In this document: one piece after another, positions 7,915-15,359 of the stretch
How the letters are laid out: every line of letters begins with the position of its first letter
Numbering within the stretch: the stretch's first letter is position 1
Source: a virus
Reading direction: 5' to 3' (one strand)
Length of the DNA: 26,053 nt
Virus record (IMG/VR): IMGVR_UViG_3300021961_000555
Span: 1-26,053 of that record
Translations under genes and position numbers: made by a program
Notes under the pieces: model-generated
Told to the model about the DNA's origin: nothing
Databases searched by the model: none
Seen by the model: the letters and a program-made list of their open reading frames with translations, nothing else

Positions 7915-8916
7915 TTAGAAAAATGGTGGAAATACTCTTCCTCCAAATATTCTTCCCAATGGGAATCTTGTTTTAATTTGATTAATTACATCTCTACCAG
8001 CACGTTGTATTTCAGGTGGTAACTTACCTAGTATACCGCCAAAGATACCCATATATCTAGGATCTTTTATTACACCTGTGCCGTTGATATCACCTTCGTA
8101 ATTTGTATCTTCTAATGTTCTTAAATTTACATTTGAAGTCCAATATCTGTAATTAAAGGTAATAGATTGTCTAGCAAAAGTATTGCTTGCATTGTAATTT
8201 AAATCTACTGGTGCAAGTGTTTTAGGATATGCACCGCTTAATTCTACATAATATCCTGCAAGTGTTAATGTTGCAAGTGCTCCTGTTTGCATACCTTCTT
8301 TGCCAGGCAATTTAGTATTGGTTGATTCATTTTTATTTTCGTGTAATGGAAATATATAAATCTTACTTACATATTCATCATAAAAACTCATATTAAAAGT
8401 TCTTTGATTGACAATCATATTTTGCCAAGCTTCAAATACAGCACGTTCAGTTAATTCAGAGTCTAACATAAACGATAATGTCATCGCTGAATACTCCATA
8501 CCACGAGCAATATGTCTTACTGGTCCATAAAATGAATTTGCTTCTGTATCAACAATGGTACGATCTGGCAATTGAGCAGCATCGCAAAAGAAATATAATC
8601 TATCTTTTACATTGTCTTGTAAAGAGTTCATAAAATTTAAATCAGTTAGATATTCTGAAAACTCCATACCTTGGAATGTTTCTGTTTGTGATAACCCTTT
8701 AGGAAATTCTACTATGACTAAAAACTTTGCAGGTCGATACAGACCTTCAGCACCTGCAACCATAGACCTAAATCTGTTTATGGTAGTATTAGGATTAGTC
8801 TTTTGTTCATTTAATCTTTTTCTTGCGGCCTGTGGATCAAAACCTTTATCTCTAGGTAGGCCTAGTCTAATATCAAATGGACCTGGTATAGGTAATCGTT
8901 GTCTAATTATTGCCAT
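7915..8916 (-). CDS. 54: Baseplate tail-tube initiator gp54 (tube-fold protein)
   Basis: A 333-residue protein with the tail-tube fold pattern of gp19/gp54: KFLVIVEFPKG, then RLYFFCDAAQLPDRTI, then YGPVRHIARGMEYSAMTLSF and VFEAWQNMIVNQRTFNM. The length (T4 gp54 is about 320, gp19 about 163) and the place beside other baseplate genes favour gp54, the protein on which the tube starts to polymerise. The N-terminal 50 residues and the C-terminal Gly/Pro/Phe-rich tail are extra. The ATG overlaps the stop of the upstream gene (TAATG). Confidence 0.75.
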   Translation of the reverse strand: MAIIRQRLPIPGPFDIRLGLPRDKGFDPQAARKRLNEQKTNPNTTINRFRSMVAGAEGLYRPAKFLVIVEFPKGLSQTETFQGMEFSEYLTDLNFMNSLQDNVKDRLYFFCDAAQLPDRTIVDTEANSFYGPVRHIARGMEYSAMTLSFMLDSELTERAVFEAWQNMIVNQRTFNMSFYDEYVSKIYIFPLHENKNESTNTKLPGKEGMQTGALATLTLAGYYVELSGAYPKTLAPVDLNYNASNTFARQSITFNYRYWTSNVNLRTLEDTNYEGDINGTGVIKDPRYMGIFGGILGKLPPEIQRAGRDVINQIKTRFPLGRIFGGRVFPPFF

Positions 8917-9470
8917 TAAATGAACCTTCTACTGTTTGCATAAACAACTGCCTCACTTGCCTTTTTAAATCGTTGTACAGGTAAGTATATTGCAATTGCA
9001 GCCTCATCCATATTTATTCTTAAAAACCCAGTTTGCATATGACTATACAGATATTTCTTTATCGTTGGTTTTACTATTTTAATTCCTTTTACATCATCAT
9101 AAGTTACATCAAATTTTGTCTTACTATCAAACTTTGTATCATCAGCAAATACTTGCATACGTTCTAATAAGGTAAATCGTAATGCAGGTGGTAAATAATG
9201 AAAGTTCATACCCATAAACCCACCTGGTGTTGGCTCTAAAGGCAATACTAATGGAAATATGTCATAGTATGGTAGTGTTTTTCTTAATTTTGGATTGTAA
9301 CCAAATAGATTTAGTCTACCAACACTTGGTCTGCCTGTAAGTTTGCCTTGTCTGAATAATTGATTTGCAGTAGTACCACTTGCAATTTTATTGATTTGGT
9401 TTCTATACCAATTAGCAGATCGGTCGATATTACCCTTTGTTAATTTGATTGTATCAAATACACTTGCCAT
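8916..9470 (-). CDS. Conserved marine T4-like phage protein, probably structural
   Basis: A 184-residue protein with FGYNPKLRKTLPYYDIFPLV, then GFMGMNFHYLPPALRFTLL, a signature I associate with marine T4-like phages, where its function is not established. It is not membrane-bound and has no signal peptide. It is the first gene of the leftward tail block and overlaps gp54 by TAATG, so a virion or assembly role is likely. There is no Shine-Dalgarno; a CATAAATA late element (9477-9484) ends 6 bases before ATG, so its message may be leaderless. I cannot assign a T4 gene number. Confidence 0.7.
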   Translation of the reverse strand: MASVFDTIKLTKGNIDRSANWYRNQINKIASGTTANQLFRQGKLTGRPSVGRLNLFGYNPKLRKTLPYYDIFPLVLPLEPTPGGFMGMNFHYLPPALRFTLLERMQVFADDTKFDSKTKFDVTYDDVKGIKIVKPTIKKYLYSHMQTGFLRINMDEAAIAIYLPVQRFKKASEAVVYANSRRFI

Positions 9471-9476
9471 ATGATA

Positions 9477-9497
9477 TATTTATGTAGTAAATAAATA
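9477..9497. promoter_or_regulatory. Divergent pair of late-type promoters
   Basis: The 32-base gap between the leftward structural gene and the rightward gp4 contains CATAAATA on the minus strand (9477-9484) and AATAAATA on the plus strand (9490-9497), each one base off TATAAATA and each 5-6 bases from the ATG it would serve. Two back-to-back elements in so small a gap suggest a divergent late promoter. Confidence 0.5.
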
Positions 9498-9502
9498 GGT
9501 TT

Positions 9503-9964
9503 ATGAATAAGTTTAGTAAAGTATATAAAGCGCCATATAAAGGTAAATTTAGGCCATCTAATCCTCGTAAGTATAAAGGTGACCCAACAAATATAATTTT
9601 TCGTTCAAGTTGGGAAAGACGATTTATGCAATATTGTGATACAAACAAGGAAATATTAGAATGGGGAAGTGAAGAAGTATGGATACCTTATCGTTCTTAT
9701 GATAAGAAAGTACATAGATATTTTCCAGATTTCTATATGAAAGTTCGTCAACCTAATGGCACTCATAAAAAGTTTATTGTCGAAATAAAACCAAAGTATC
9801 AAACAGTACCACCTAAAAAACCTCAAAGACAATCTAGGCAATATTTAAATTCAGTTTTAACTTATGCTAAAAATGAAGCTAAATGGAAATATGCAAAGAG
9901 GTGGTGCCAAAGTAGAGATATGAATTTCATAATTCTTACTGAGGACCACCTCAAAACGTTTTAG
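9503..9964 (+). CDS. 4: Head completion nuclease gp4
   Basis: A 153-residue match to T4 gp4 (also called gp50), needed for head completion and joining to tails. Shared segments are GKFRPSNPRKYKG, RSSWERRFMQYCD (34-46), WGSEEVWIPY, YFPDFYM (73-79) and VEIKPKYQTVPPKK. The last two supply a PD-(D/E)xK-like arrangement: Asp76, then Glu94-x-Lys96, after Glu57/58. It is the only recognised gene on the plus strand here. The stop codon overlaps the stop of the facing ParB-like gene; the join forms AAAACGTTTT (9953-9962). Translation signals are weak (AGG upstream). Confidence 0.93.
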   Translation: MNKFSKVYKAPYKGKFRPSNPRKYKGDPTNIIFRSSWERRFMQYCDTNKEILEWGSEEVWIPYRSYDKKVHRYFPDFYMKVRQPNGTHKKFIVEIKPKYQTVPPKKPQRQSRQYLNSVLTYAKNEAKWKYAKRWCQSRDMNFIILTEDHLKTF

Positions 9965-11055
9965 TCGCCGTTTACTTCTTCAACTAATTTAGATGTATTT
10001 GTATATCTTATAATTTTATTTAAATCGTGCTGTGCTTCTAAAGCAGGAAGAGCACCATATAAAGTTATATTGTTAGATAATACAACTGTTGATTTATCGG
10101 CTGGATAAGATTTAAAAAATGCAATTCTTAAATCTTTTAATTTATCATACCATAGAGTTTTAAAATCATTTACTCTATCGTCATAACAACCTTTTAAATC
10201 GTAAGCATCCAAAATACCTGTGTGAACAACTACTCTAATTTCTTTATCAGAATTTTCTACTGACAAAGCAGCCGCTCTAAAGATTGCCTTACTAACTTGT
10301 GAGAAAGAAGTAGTCATATACATAACATTCCCCACATCTACATATTTGTTAGCATTCATCCAAACATTGATATCACTTTCATTTGTCCAGGCTAATACTT
10401 TTTTTGCACCAGGTTTTTTGTCATTCCAAGTATTAAAAACTGCTGTTGCAATATATGTTCTTTTATTTTCTGTAAAAACACTATCACCACAAATTTCATT
10501 TACTCTATTTAAAATGTCATCTAATTTAGGTTTAATCCAACCTTTATCAAGTGCTAATAAACATTCATTTTGAACGTCTTGTTGAGTTAAAACTCCTTGT
10601 GGATCTGGTCCTCTATTTAATTGTAAACTAAATTTAGAAGCCACATCTTCATCATTCATTTCGTAGATGTTGGCAATCACATTAGTTACGCCTTGATCTT
10701 CTAAAATATCTTTTCTAGTGTGACCAGTTAATGGATATAATCCATCAGTTCTTCTCCAAAGAGCGATAGGTTCATTACTTAATTTGTATCCAAATTCTGT
10801 AATACTATTTTTTACTTCTTTATACTTTGGATTAGCACCCGCTGCTCTAGCGTATTGTGTGTTTCTAATAGTGCCGTGCCATTTAATATCTTTAATGACA
10901 ACTAATTGTCGTCCTAAATCTTTACCAAATGATAGATTATTACCATAAAGGTCTGGCCTATTGTTTTCGTTGATTAGTTCTTTTGAAATATTTAAGTGTA
11001 CATCCGTAAAAGTTTTAGTTGTGTGGATGTCCACAACATTTTTACTTGTTGACAT
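9961..11055 (-). CDS. ParB/Srx-fold protein
   Basis: A 364-residue protein. Residues 52-125 look like a ParB/sulfiredoxin-type domain: LVVIKDIKWH, a helix, then IALWRRTDGLYPLTGHTRKDIL, where GHTR (111-114) stands in the place of the ParB GERR or Srx GCHR nucleotide-binding loop. The rest is helical/mixed with no recognised motif. ParB-fold phage proteins can bind or cut DNA or transfer phosphate; none can be chosen here. It has its own consensus sigma70 promoter (11135-11163) and a strong Shine-Dalgarno (AAGGAG), and it converges on gp4 with overlapping stop codons, so it is an autonomous transcription unit. Confidence 0.7.
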   Translation of the reverse strand: MSTSKNVVDIHTTKTFTDVHLNISKELINENNRPDLYGNNLSFGKDLGRQLVVIKDIKWHGTIRNTQYARAAGANPKYKEVKNSITEFGYKLSNEPIALWRRTDGLYPLTGHTRKDILEDQGVTNVIANIYEMNDEDVASKFSLQLNRGPDPQGVLTQQDVQNECLLALDKGWIKPKLDDILNRVNEICGDSVFTENKRTYIATAVFNTWNDKKPGAKKVLAWTNESDINVWMNANKYVDVGNVMYMTTSFSQVSKAIFRAAALSVENSDKEIRVVVHTGILDAYDLKGCYDDRVNDFKTLWYDKLKDLRIAFFKSYPADKSTVVLSNNITLYGALPALEAQHDLNKIIRYTNTSKLVEEVNGD

Positions 11056-11134
11056 TTAAGTCTCCTTATTGTTATATAACACTTTTTACGTGTTATGATT
11101 ATTAATAATGTTTTTTACACATTATATACTACTT

Positions 11135-11163
11135 ATTATATCATATCTTCTCATCTTTGTCAA
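11135..11163 (-). promoter_or_regulatory. Consensus sigma70 promoter for the ParB-like gene
   Basis: TTGACA (11158-11163) and TATAAT (11135-11140) are perfect hexamers with a 17-base spacer, reading leftward. Transcription would begin about 70 bases before the ATG at 11055. It shares the flanks TGCTTGACA and TGATATAATA with other promoters in this window. Confidence 0.85.
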
Positions 11164-11178
11164 GCACTTATTAAGTGT

Positions 11179-11212
11179 GGGTAGCCGCCACAGAAAGGAA
11201 AGGCGACTACCC
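11179..11212 (-). terminator. Strong hairpin after gp32
   Basis: GGGTAGTCGCC and GGCGGCTACCC form an 11-bp stem (one U-G pair in the minus-strand RNA) around a 12-base loop, 26 bases after the gp32 stop. No U-run follows, so it could be a terminator of the T4 kind, or a 3' end that blocks exonucleases. The next promoter starts right after it. Confidence 0.65.
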
Positions 11213-11237
11213 AATTTGAGAAAGTGTGAGAGATAGA

Positions 11238-12137
11238 TTATTCGTCCTCAGCTAATTTACTAAAATACGACAATGAGTCATCATCATCGTTGGACGATAC
11301 TTTCCCCACGGATCCGTTGGAAGACTTGGGTACGCTATTACTAGCAGGTGGGAGGTCAATATCTTCTACGGACTCCGTGCTTCTTGTTCCAGTAAGAACC
11401 TTATTCAGTTTCTCTTTGAGTTCATCATAAGATTTAAAATTACTTGGATCAATGAAGGGCTTTAGAGCGTGTTGAGATTTCCATACTGTGTCAATCTCCT
11501 CGTCAGTAGGTTTTACTTTACTAACTGGCTCAAATTCTGATTTATCATAATTCCAATAACCATCAACTTTTCTGATTTTAAGTTTAAAGTTAGAACCTTC
11601 CCAGAAGTCAAAAGGATTTACTGCCTTCTCATCTTCAAATTGTGGGTTCATCGCTTCAGTTATCTTATCAAATATCTTTTTACCATATTTGAATAGAAAT
11701 ACTTTACCTTCGTTTTCAGGATGTTTTGGATCAGATACCACTAGAATATTAGAATAGTATTGTAACTTTCTTTTTCTTTTTCTAGCGATTTCTTTATCGG
11801 CTTCAATACCTGTATTCCATAATCTAGTGTTTTCTTCCGATACAGGATCTTTATGATTTAATGTTGTTAAACTATTTTCAATATACCATTGACCACCTGG
11901 TCCTTGAAATGCGTGGTGCCAAACTCTCTGCCAAGGCATATCTTCGCCTTCTACGGCAGGTAAGAATCTGATTACAGCATAACCGTTACCTGATTTGTCT
12001 AGTTCTGGCTTCCAGAATCTATCGTCTTGGTATTTGTTTTCTGTTTTTGGTTTGTCGATTGTTTTTTCTAACTGTTTAGTTAGAGTGTCAAAATTAGACT
12101 TTGACTTTTTTAGTGCTTCTAATGCTTGTATTGACAT
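11238..12137 (-). CDS. 32: Single-strand DNA-binding protein gp32 without zinc ligands
   Basis: A 299-residue homologue of T4 gp32, which coats single-stranded DNA in replication and repair. The core has VIRFLPAVEGEDMPW, YYSNILVVSDPKHPENEGKV, LFKYGKKIFDKI and WEGSNFKLKIRKVDGYWNYD, matching T4 NILVVKDPAAPENEGKVF and KVSGFSNYDESKF. The acidic C-terminus (DDDDSLSYFSKLAEDE) is the partner-binding tail. Where T4 has its His-Cys-Cys-Cys zinc site, this protein has NHKDPVSEENTRLW (94-107), and it has no cysteine at all. A clear Shine-Dalgarno (AAGGAG) precedes ATG. The leader has both a sigma70-type (12333-12361) and a late-type promoter. Confidence 0.92.
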   Translation of the reverse strand: MSIQALEALKKSKSNFDTLTKQLEKTIDKPKTENKYQDDRFWKPELDKSGNGYAVIRFLPAVEGEDMPWQRVWHHAFQGPGGQWYIENSLTTLNHKDPVSEENTRLWNTGIEADKEIARKRKRKLQYYSNILVVSDPKHPENEGKVFLFKYGKKIFDKITEAMNPQFEDEKAVNPFDFWEGSNFKLKIRKVDGYWNYDKSEFEPVSKVKPTDEEIDTVWKSQHALKPFIDPSNFKSYDELKEKLNKVLTGTRSTESVEDIDLPPASNSVPKSSNGSVGKVSSNDDDDSLSYFSKLAEDE

Positions 12138-12194
12138 TATATTCTCCTTGTATATATTTTTGTACGTATTGTTGTAAGTATTAATCGTATATGT

Positions 12195-12326
12195 TTATTT
12201 ATACAACTTCTTACGCCAGTTTTGATATCTTTTAACCCATTCATTGTGAGGTGTATCACTCCCTCTTTGAAGTTTATCTCTAAACTTCGTAAGTCCATTT
12301 ATGATAAAATTTAATAATCTAATCAT
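12195..12326 (-). CDS. 43-residue basic peptide upstream of gp32
   Basis: A short frame starting ATG 12326 (MIRLLNFIINGLTKFRDKLQ, then RGSDTPHNEWVKRYQNWRKK) and ending TAA at 12195-12197. It is basic with a hydrophobic N-terminus, and has no homologue I recognise. There is no Shine-Dalgarno; the -10 TATAAT of the promoter at 12333-12361 ends 6 bases before the ATG, so a leaderless message would begin almost at the start codon. It fills much of the gap between the paralogue pair and gp32, and may be a gene or only part of the gp32 leader. Confidence 0.45.
   Translation of the reverse strand: MIRLLNFIINGLTKFRDKLQRGSDTPHNEWVKRYQNWRKKLYK
12196..12203 (-). promoter_or_regulatory. T4-type late promoter upstream of gp32
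   Basis: The minus strand reads TATAAATA exactly, overlapping the stop of the 43-residue frame and lying about 60 bases before the gp32 ATG. Together with the sigma70 promoter upstream it would keep gp32 expressed both early and late. Confidence 0.45.
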
Positions 12327-12332
12327 AAGTTT

Positions 12333-12361
12333 ATTATATCATATTAGTGTCAACTTGTCAA
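12333..12361 (-). promoter_or_regulatory. Consensus sigma70 promoter for the gp32 unit
   Basis: TTGACA (12356-12361), 17 bases, TATAAT (12333-12338). It overlaps the last codons of the upstream paralogue gene, so the promoter is embedded in a coding end. Confidence 0.85.
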
Positions 12362-13229
12362 GCAGCTGTGCTTGAGAGATATACTCTAATCGTCCTTCGT
12401 CTTTCCACTTACGCCATTCGTAAACTTCTTCACTCGTATTAGTTGCGCCGTTTGTGTCTTTATTTACTTTGAAAAACTTAACATTTGGGTTCCAATCTAT
12501 AAGTGTATACCATTGATTGACCCAATTGACGTGTGGTGTTGCGGATGCCTCTTTTGCTTGATAATGTTTTGTACTTTTGTATATGTTATTAATTAAGTGT
12601 GTATCTGATTTTAAATCGTGTCCTATAAGATAAAGTTCTTGTGGTTGTTCTTTATGTATGGCAATAAACCCACTTGTTGCACCGCAAGCCCAACCGTGAT
12701 CTTTATGATTGCTCCATTCATCTTTTAAATCAAACGACATATCATTCTCTTTGATCCAAGAAATATAAATGTTTGATCTGTTAACTTCTTTTTGTATAAT
12801 TTCTTTTGGTGCGTGTTTATGTGTTTTCTGTTTTTGTCTGATAATAGACACCATACCTTTTAATGAGGTGCCGTGTATGACATACTCTTTGGCCTTGTCT
12901 TTATCTTCTTTATTCTCTTTGATTACATCATAATCACTTAACAACTGTAACTCCTGAGCGTCCACAAATCCTTCTACAACTTGTTGATAGGTTTCTATTG
13001 GCAACTTTGACCAGTTTCTAAAGTAACAAGGTTTCTTGGTTGCATAACCACTATGATAGATTTCGTGTATGATACCATTGTCCACAGCAGTAAGTACGTC
13101 AATCAGTTCAGGATAATCTCTATATATGGCATTACAACCATATATCTTACCGTGACCTTTTAACATTTGAAGTGGAAAGTCTTTACGACTTTCTCCATTA
13201 CCTATGCAAAAAACTTTCGTAGGTTTCAT
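12339..13229 (-). CDS. DUF115/MptE-like Rossmann protein, paralogue 2
   Basis: A 296-residue protein starting KVFCIGNGESRKDF, then KIYGCNAIYRD, then ATSGFIAIHKEQPQELYLIGHDL, SATPHVNWVNQWYTLI. The glycine-rich GNGESR loop followed by a GCNA/IYR strand, and a later GHDL, are the pattern of DUF115/MptE-like and some glycosyltransferase-type nucleotide-binding proteins. The upstream gene has the same motifs in the same order, so the two are paralogues. The 32-base overlap with that gene is unusual. Function is unknown; sugar or nucleotide transfer is possible from family resemblance only. Confidence 0.6.
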   Translation of the reverse strand: MKPTKVFCIGNGESRKDFPLQMLKGHGKIYGCNAIYRDYPELIDVLTAVDNGIIHEIYHSGYATKKPCYFRNWSKLPIETYQQVVEGFVDAQELQLLSDYDVIKENKEDKDKAKEYVIHGTSLKGMVSIIRQKQKTHKHAPKEIIQKEVNRSNIYISWIKENDMSFDLKDEWSNHKDHGWACGATSGFIAIHKEQPQELYLIGHDLKSDTHLINNIYKSTKHYQAKEASATPHVNWVNQWYTLIDWNPNVKFFKVNKDTNGATNTSEEVYEWRKWKDEGRLEYISQAQLLDKLTLI

Positions 13230-14043
13230 AAACGATATTTTTTATTTCTTTCCATTGTGAAATAACTTCTTTTGTTTTGTTTACTTGTATAAATGTAGTT
13301 TTTGGAAACATTTTAAATAATTGTTTCCATCCGTTACGCCACTTTAATCCTTTTGTAGCAACATCATCACCTTTTGCATAATGTTTTGTATCTTTATATA
13401 GATTGTTTGTAAAGTTTGTAGGACTTCCTAAATCGTGGCCTAACATATAACATTCTTTAGGACTGTTTTGTATCAATGCAATATAACCTGAAGTAGGACC
13501 TGCTGACATACCTAAATCTTTTCTATTAGGCATAATCTCTATAATATCTTTTGCCTTATCGTTATGTAACCAACTAATATGTAAACCAAACTTATTCATT
13601 TCTAAATCAAATTGTGGTGCGTGTAAAGCATTCTTGTCTTTATATCTTTTTATAATAAACAATTTAGATTGATAATTCGTACCACTTACTGTAAAATATA
13701 AACTGTCCTTTCTTTCGTTTTCAGTTCTGTGTGTATAATATTTTTCAACTTCTTTCTTTTCTTCTTCGGTTATTTTACCATAATATAATTCATCATATTC
13801 ATTTGCGTGTCTTTTTCTCCACCCTCTAAACCAACATTCATTATTATAGGCATAACCACTATCATATATTTCGTGTTTAATGCCAGGATCAACTGCAATT
13901 AAAACATCAGGTTTAAAGTTTCTATATAAAGCATTACAACCATATATCTTTCCTAATGGTTTTAATAGTTCAAGGTTAAAATGTTTACGACTTTCTCCAT
14001 TGCCTATGCAAAATACTTTTTCACTTGATGACTTCAACATCAC
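13198..14043 (-). CDS. DUF115/MptE-like Rossmann protein, paralogue 1
   Basis: A 281-residue protein with KVFCIGNGESRKHF (9-22), KIYGCNALYRNF, AGPTSGYIALIQNSPKECY, then MLGHDLGSPTNFTNNLYKDT, the same blocks as the neighbour downstream (GNGESR, YGCNA, TSG.IA, GHDL, NN.YK.TKHY). The two therefore arose by duplication and have since diverged widely. Its end overlaps the start of paralogue 2 by 32 bases and its start overlaps the upstream 78-residue gene. Role unknown: the nucleotide-binding-like loop suggests an enzyme acting on an activated sugar or nucleotide. Confidence 0.6.
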   Translation of the reverse strand: MMLKSSSEKVFCIGNGESRKHFNLELLKPLGKIYGCNALYRNFKPDVLIAVDPGIKHEIYDSGYAYNNECWFRGWRKRHANEYDELYYGKITEEEKKEVEKYYTHRTENERKDSLYFTVSGTNYQSKLFIIKRYKDKNALHAPQFDLEMNKFGLHISWLHNDKAKDIIEIMPNRKDLGMSAGPTSGYIALIQNSPKECYMLGHDLGSPTNFTNNLYKDTKHYAKGDDVATKGLKWRNGWKQLFKMFPKTTFIQVNKTKEVISQWKEIKNIVYETYESFLHR

Positions 14044-14257
14044 TTTCAGTTTCTACAACAACCCTCGCACCACAATTAAGAATAGGCTTATCATTACCGC
14101 CATATATAACCTTTGACGGTCCGAGAATAGCCACTTGATGGCAATAAGTATTCTTACTACCTTGCTTAATCGTAATAACTGGATCGTTTCTTCCATACTT
14201 CTTATTCGCTCTTATCACGTGTTGATTCACGTGTATGTAGGTTTTCTTCTTCCTCAT
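14021..14257 (-). CDS. Conserved small phage protein
   Basis: A 78-residue beta-rich protein (TYIHVNQHVIRANKKYGRND, then PVITIKQGSKNTYCHQVAIL, GPSKVIYGGND, CGARVVVETE). Its compact beta pattern looks like a small folded domain. It overlaps the upstream gene by 56 bases and the downstream paralogue by 23. I recognise no function. Its position between gp59 and the paralogue pair suggests it is expressed with the replication genes. Confidence 0.65.
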   Translation of the reverse strand: MRKKKTYIHVNQHVIRANKKYGRNDPVITIKQGSKNTYCHQVAILGPSKVIYGGNDKPILNCGARVVVETESDVEVIK

Positions 14258-14525
14258 CTTCTTCTTTTCTTGTTAATAAATTTTTAGGTTTAGAGATAGG
14301 CATACCACCTCTATCAAACCATCGTTCATCTGCTGTAACATAAACATAGGACATAAAGTTGCCATAGACACCATCTACTTTTATACTTTTCTTATCAATC
14401 TTACCTTTGTATATTGTTCCATCTTTGTTGACTAATTCTAGTTTATTAAAGATACTACAATAAATTCTATCACCACCCATATTAGAATCTGGTACTCTTA
14501 TTTGTGCAAAATCTTCTAGTGCCAT
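14202..14525 (-). CDS. Small protein downstream of gp59
   Basis: A 107-residue protein with a folded N-terminal part (DFAQIRVPDSNMGGDRIYCS, then IFNKLELVNKDGTIYKGKI, then YGNFMSYVYVTADERWFDRG) and a charged C-terminal tail (EEDEEEENLH). Its ATG overlaps the gp59 stop (TAATG), so it is translated with gp59. The acidic tail overlaps the next gene by 56 bases. No recognised family; it may be an accessory of the replication module. Confidence 0.65.
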   Translation of the reverse strand: MALEDFAQIRVPDSNMGGDRIYCSIFNKLELVNKDGTIYKGKIDKKSIKVDGVYGNFMSYVYVTADERWFDRGGMPISKPKNLLTRKEEDEEEENLHTRESTRDKSE

Positions 14526-15133
14526 TATACAAATATCTCTTTCATAATAAATTTACATTTAGTTAAATTATAATTAACAAATGGACTTAACTTGGTAATC
14601 TTAAATGACTTTTCAGGCCATATAACTTTCTCGGTAATCTCTTTATCCCAATTTTTAATAAACGATAATATCTTATCCAAGATGATGATTGTTTGTACGG
14701 ATAGTTTTTTTGAGAGATGTAAGCGTAAAGCTCTTGGGTGTTGGCCGTCAGATACGAGAAACATATCATCAAAAGAAATCCTATTGTCATCAATGAAAGA
14801 ACGAACCAATAAGCACTCATTTCTAAAATTATAAGTAAATGCGTCTTTATATTTCTTCCAATTTGTATAAGTCGATTCTCCATCTGCACGTATTAAACTC
14901 CCAATCCAAGTTTTTGAATTTTCAAAAAAGTTGCATACAAAATAATCAATAAGTTCTTCTTTATTATATTTGGTTGCAAGTCTATAAAAAAAGTATCTAT
15001 CATTTCTCTTTATAAAAGTATTTATGGATGAATTAACTTTTGCATTGTGTTTGAAAAAATCATAGTTATCAGTTGTGAAGTGTAATTTAATGGCAAGATA
15101 TAATTTATATGCTTCATAACTGTTATTATTCAT
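14525..15133 (-). CDS. 59: Helicase loader gp59
   Basis: A 202-residue homologue of T4 gp59, which binds forks and loads the gp41 helicase onto gp32-covered DNA. Matching segments: YEAYKLYLAIKLHFTTDNYD (T4: YKLYLMIKQHMNGKYD), DRYFFYRLATKY (T4: DKYFFQKLSEKY) and KTWIGSLIRADGESTYTNWK in place of T4 DAWIGDISDADALVFYREY. T4 gp59 is 217 residues. The ATG overlaps the stop of gp33 as ATGA, the next gene overlaps its stop as TAATG. The order gp33-gp59 with gp32 nearby is the T4 cluster with other genes inserted. Confidence 0.88.
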   Translation of the reverse strand: MNNNSYEAYKLYLAIKLHFTTDNYDFFKHNAKVNSSINTFIKRNDRYFFYRLATKYNKEELIDYFVCNFFENSKTWIGSLIRADGESTYTNWKKYKDAFTYNFRNECLLVRSFIDDNRISFDDMFLVSDGQHPRALRLHLSKKLSVQTIIILDKILSFIKNWDKEITEKVIWPEKSFKITKLSPFVNYNLTKCKFIMKEIFV

Positions 15134-15354
15134 ATAGGTAAGACGCCAGAGCTAGACTTCTTAATAAGTCTTAAATTCTCGGCTTCAATTTGTATCTTTT
15201 CTTTTAATGATTTGTTGACCATAGGACCTATGGTTGCAGGATCAACTTCGTTTCTATCGCAAAAATATACTATGGCATCCATATAGGATATTTTCTTTGT
15301 TTTAACTATCTCCTCAATCGTTAAACCAAACTTTTTACTATTCATTAACATCAT
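15130..15354 (-). CDS. 33: Late transcription co-activator gp33
   Basis: A 74-residue homologue of T4 gp33, which ties the sliding clamp to RNA polymerase so late promoters can fire. The match is KKISYMDAIVYFCDRNEVDP, then NKSLKEKIQIEAENLRL (T4: GMSYLEATTAFLEENSI, then SGIIEKIQSEAIDENLL). T4 gp33 has about 112 residues; marine forms are shorter. The first ATG (15354) lies 5 bases after the TATAAT of the promoter at 15360-15388 and there is no Shine-Dalgarno, so the message may be leaderless. Two further ATGs in frame (15351, 15345) are possible. The gene lies just after the tmRNA. Confidence 0.85.
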   Translation of the reverse strand: MMLMNSKKFGLTIEEIVKTKKISYMDAIVYFCDRNEVDPATIGPMVNKSLKEKIQIEAENLRLIKKSSSGVLPI

Positions 15355-15359
15355 AATAT

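Noticed and set aside
9454-9841. Minus-strand frames opposite gp4
   Set aside because: gp4 is firmly identified on the plus strand; these have no homology or translation signals.
9953-9962. Palindrome AAAACGTTTT as a terminator or binding site
   Set aside because: It cannot form a loop-bearing hairpin and falls exactly at two overlapping stop codons; likely chance.
14587-14889. A 100-residue frame on the same strand as gp59
   Set aside because: It lies inside gp59 in another frame; gp59 matches T4 along its length.
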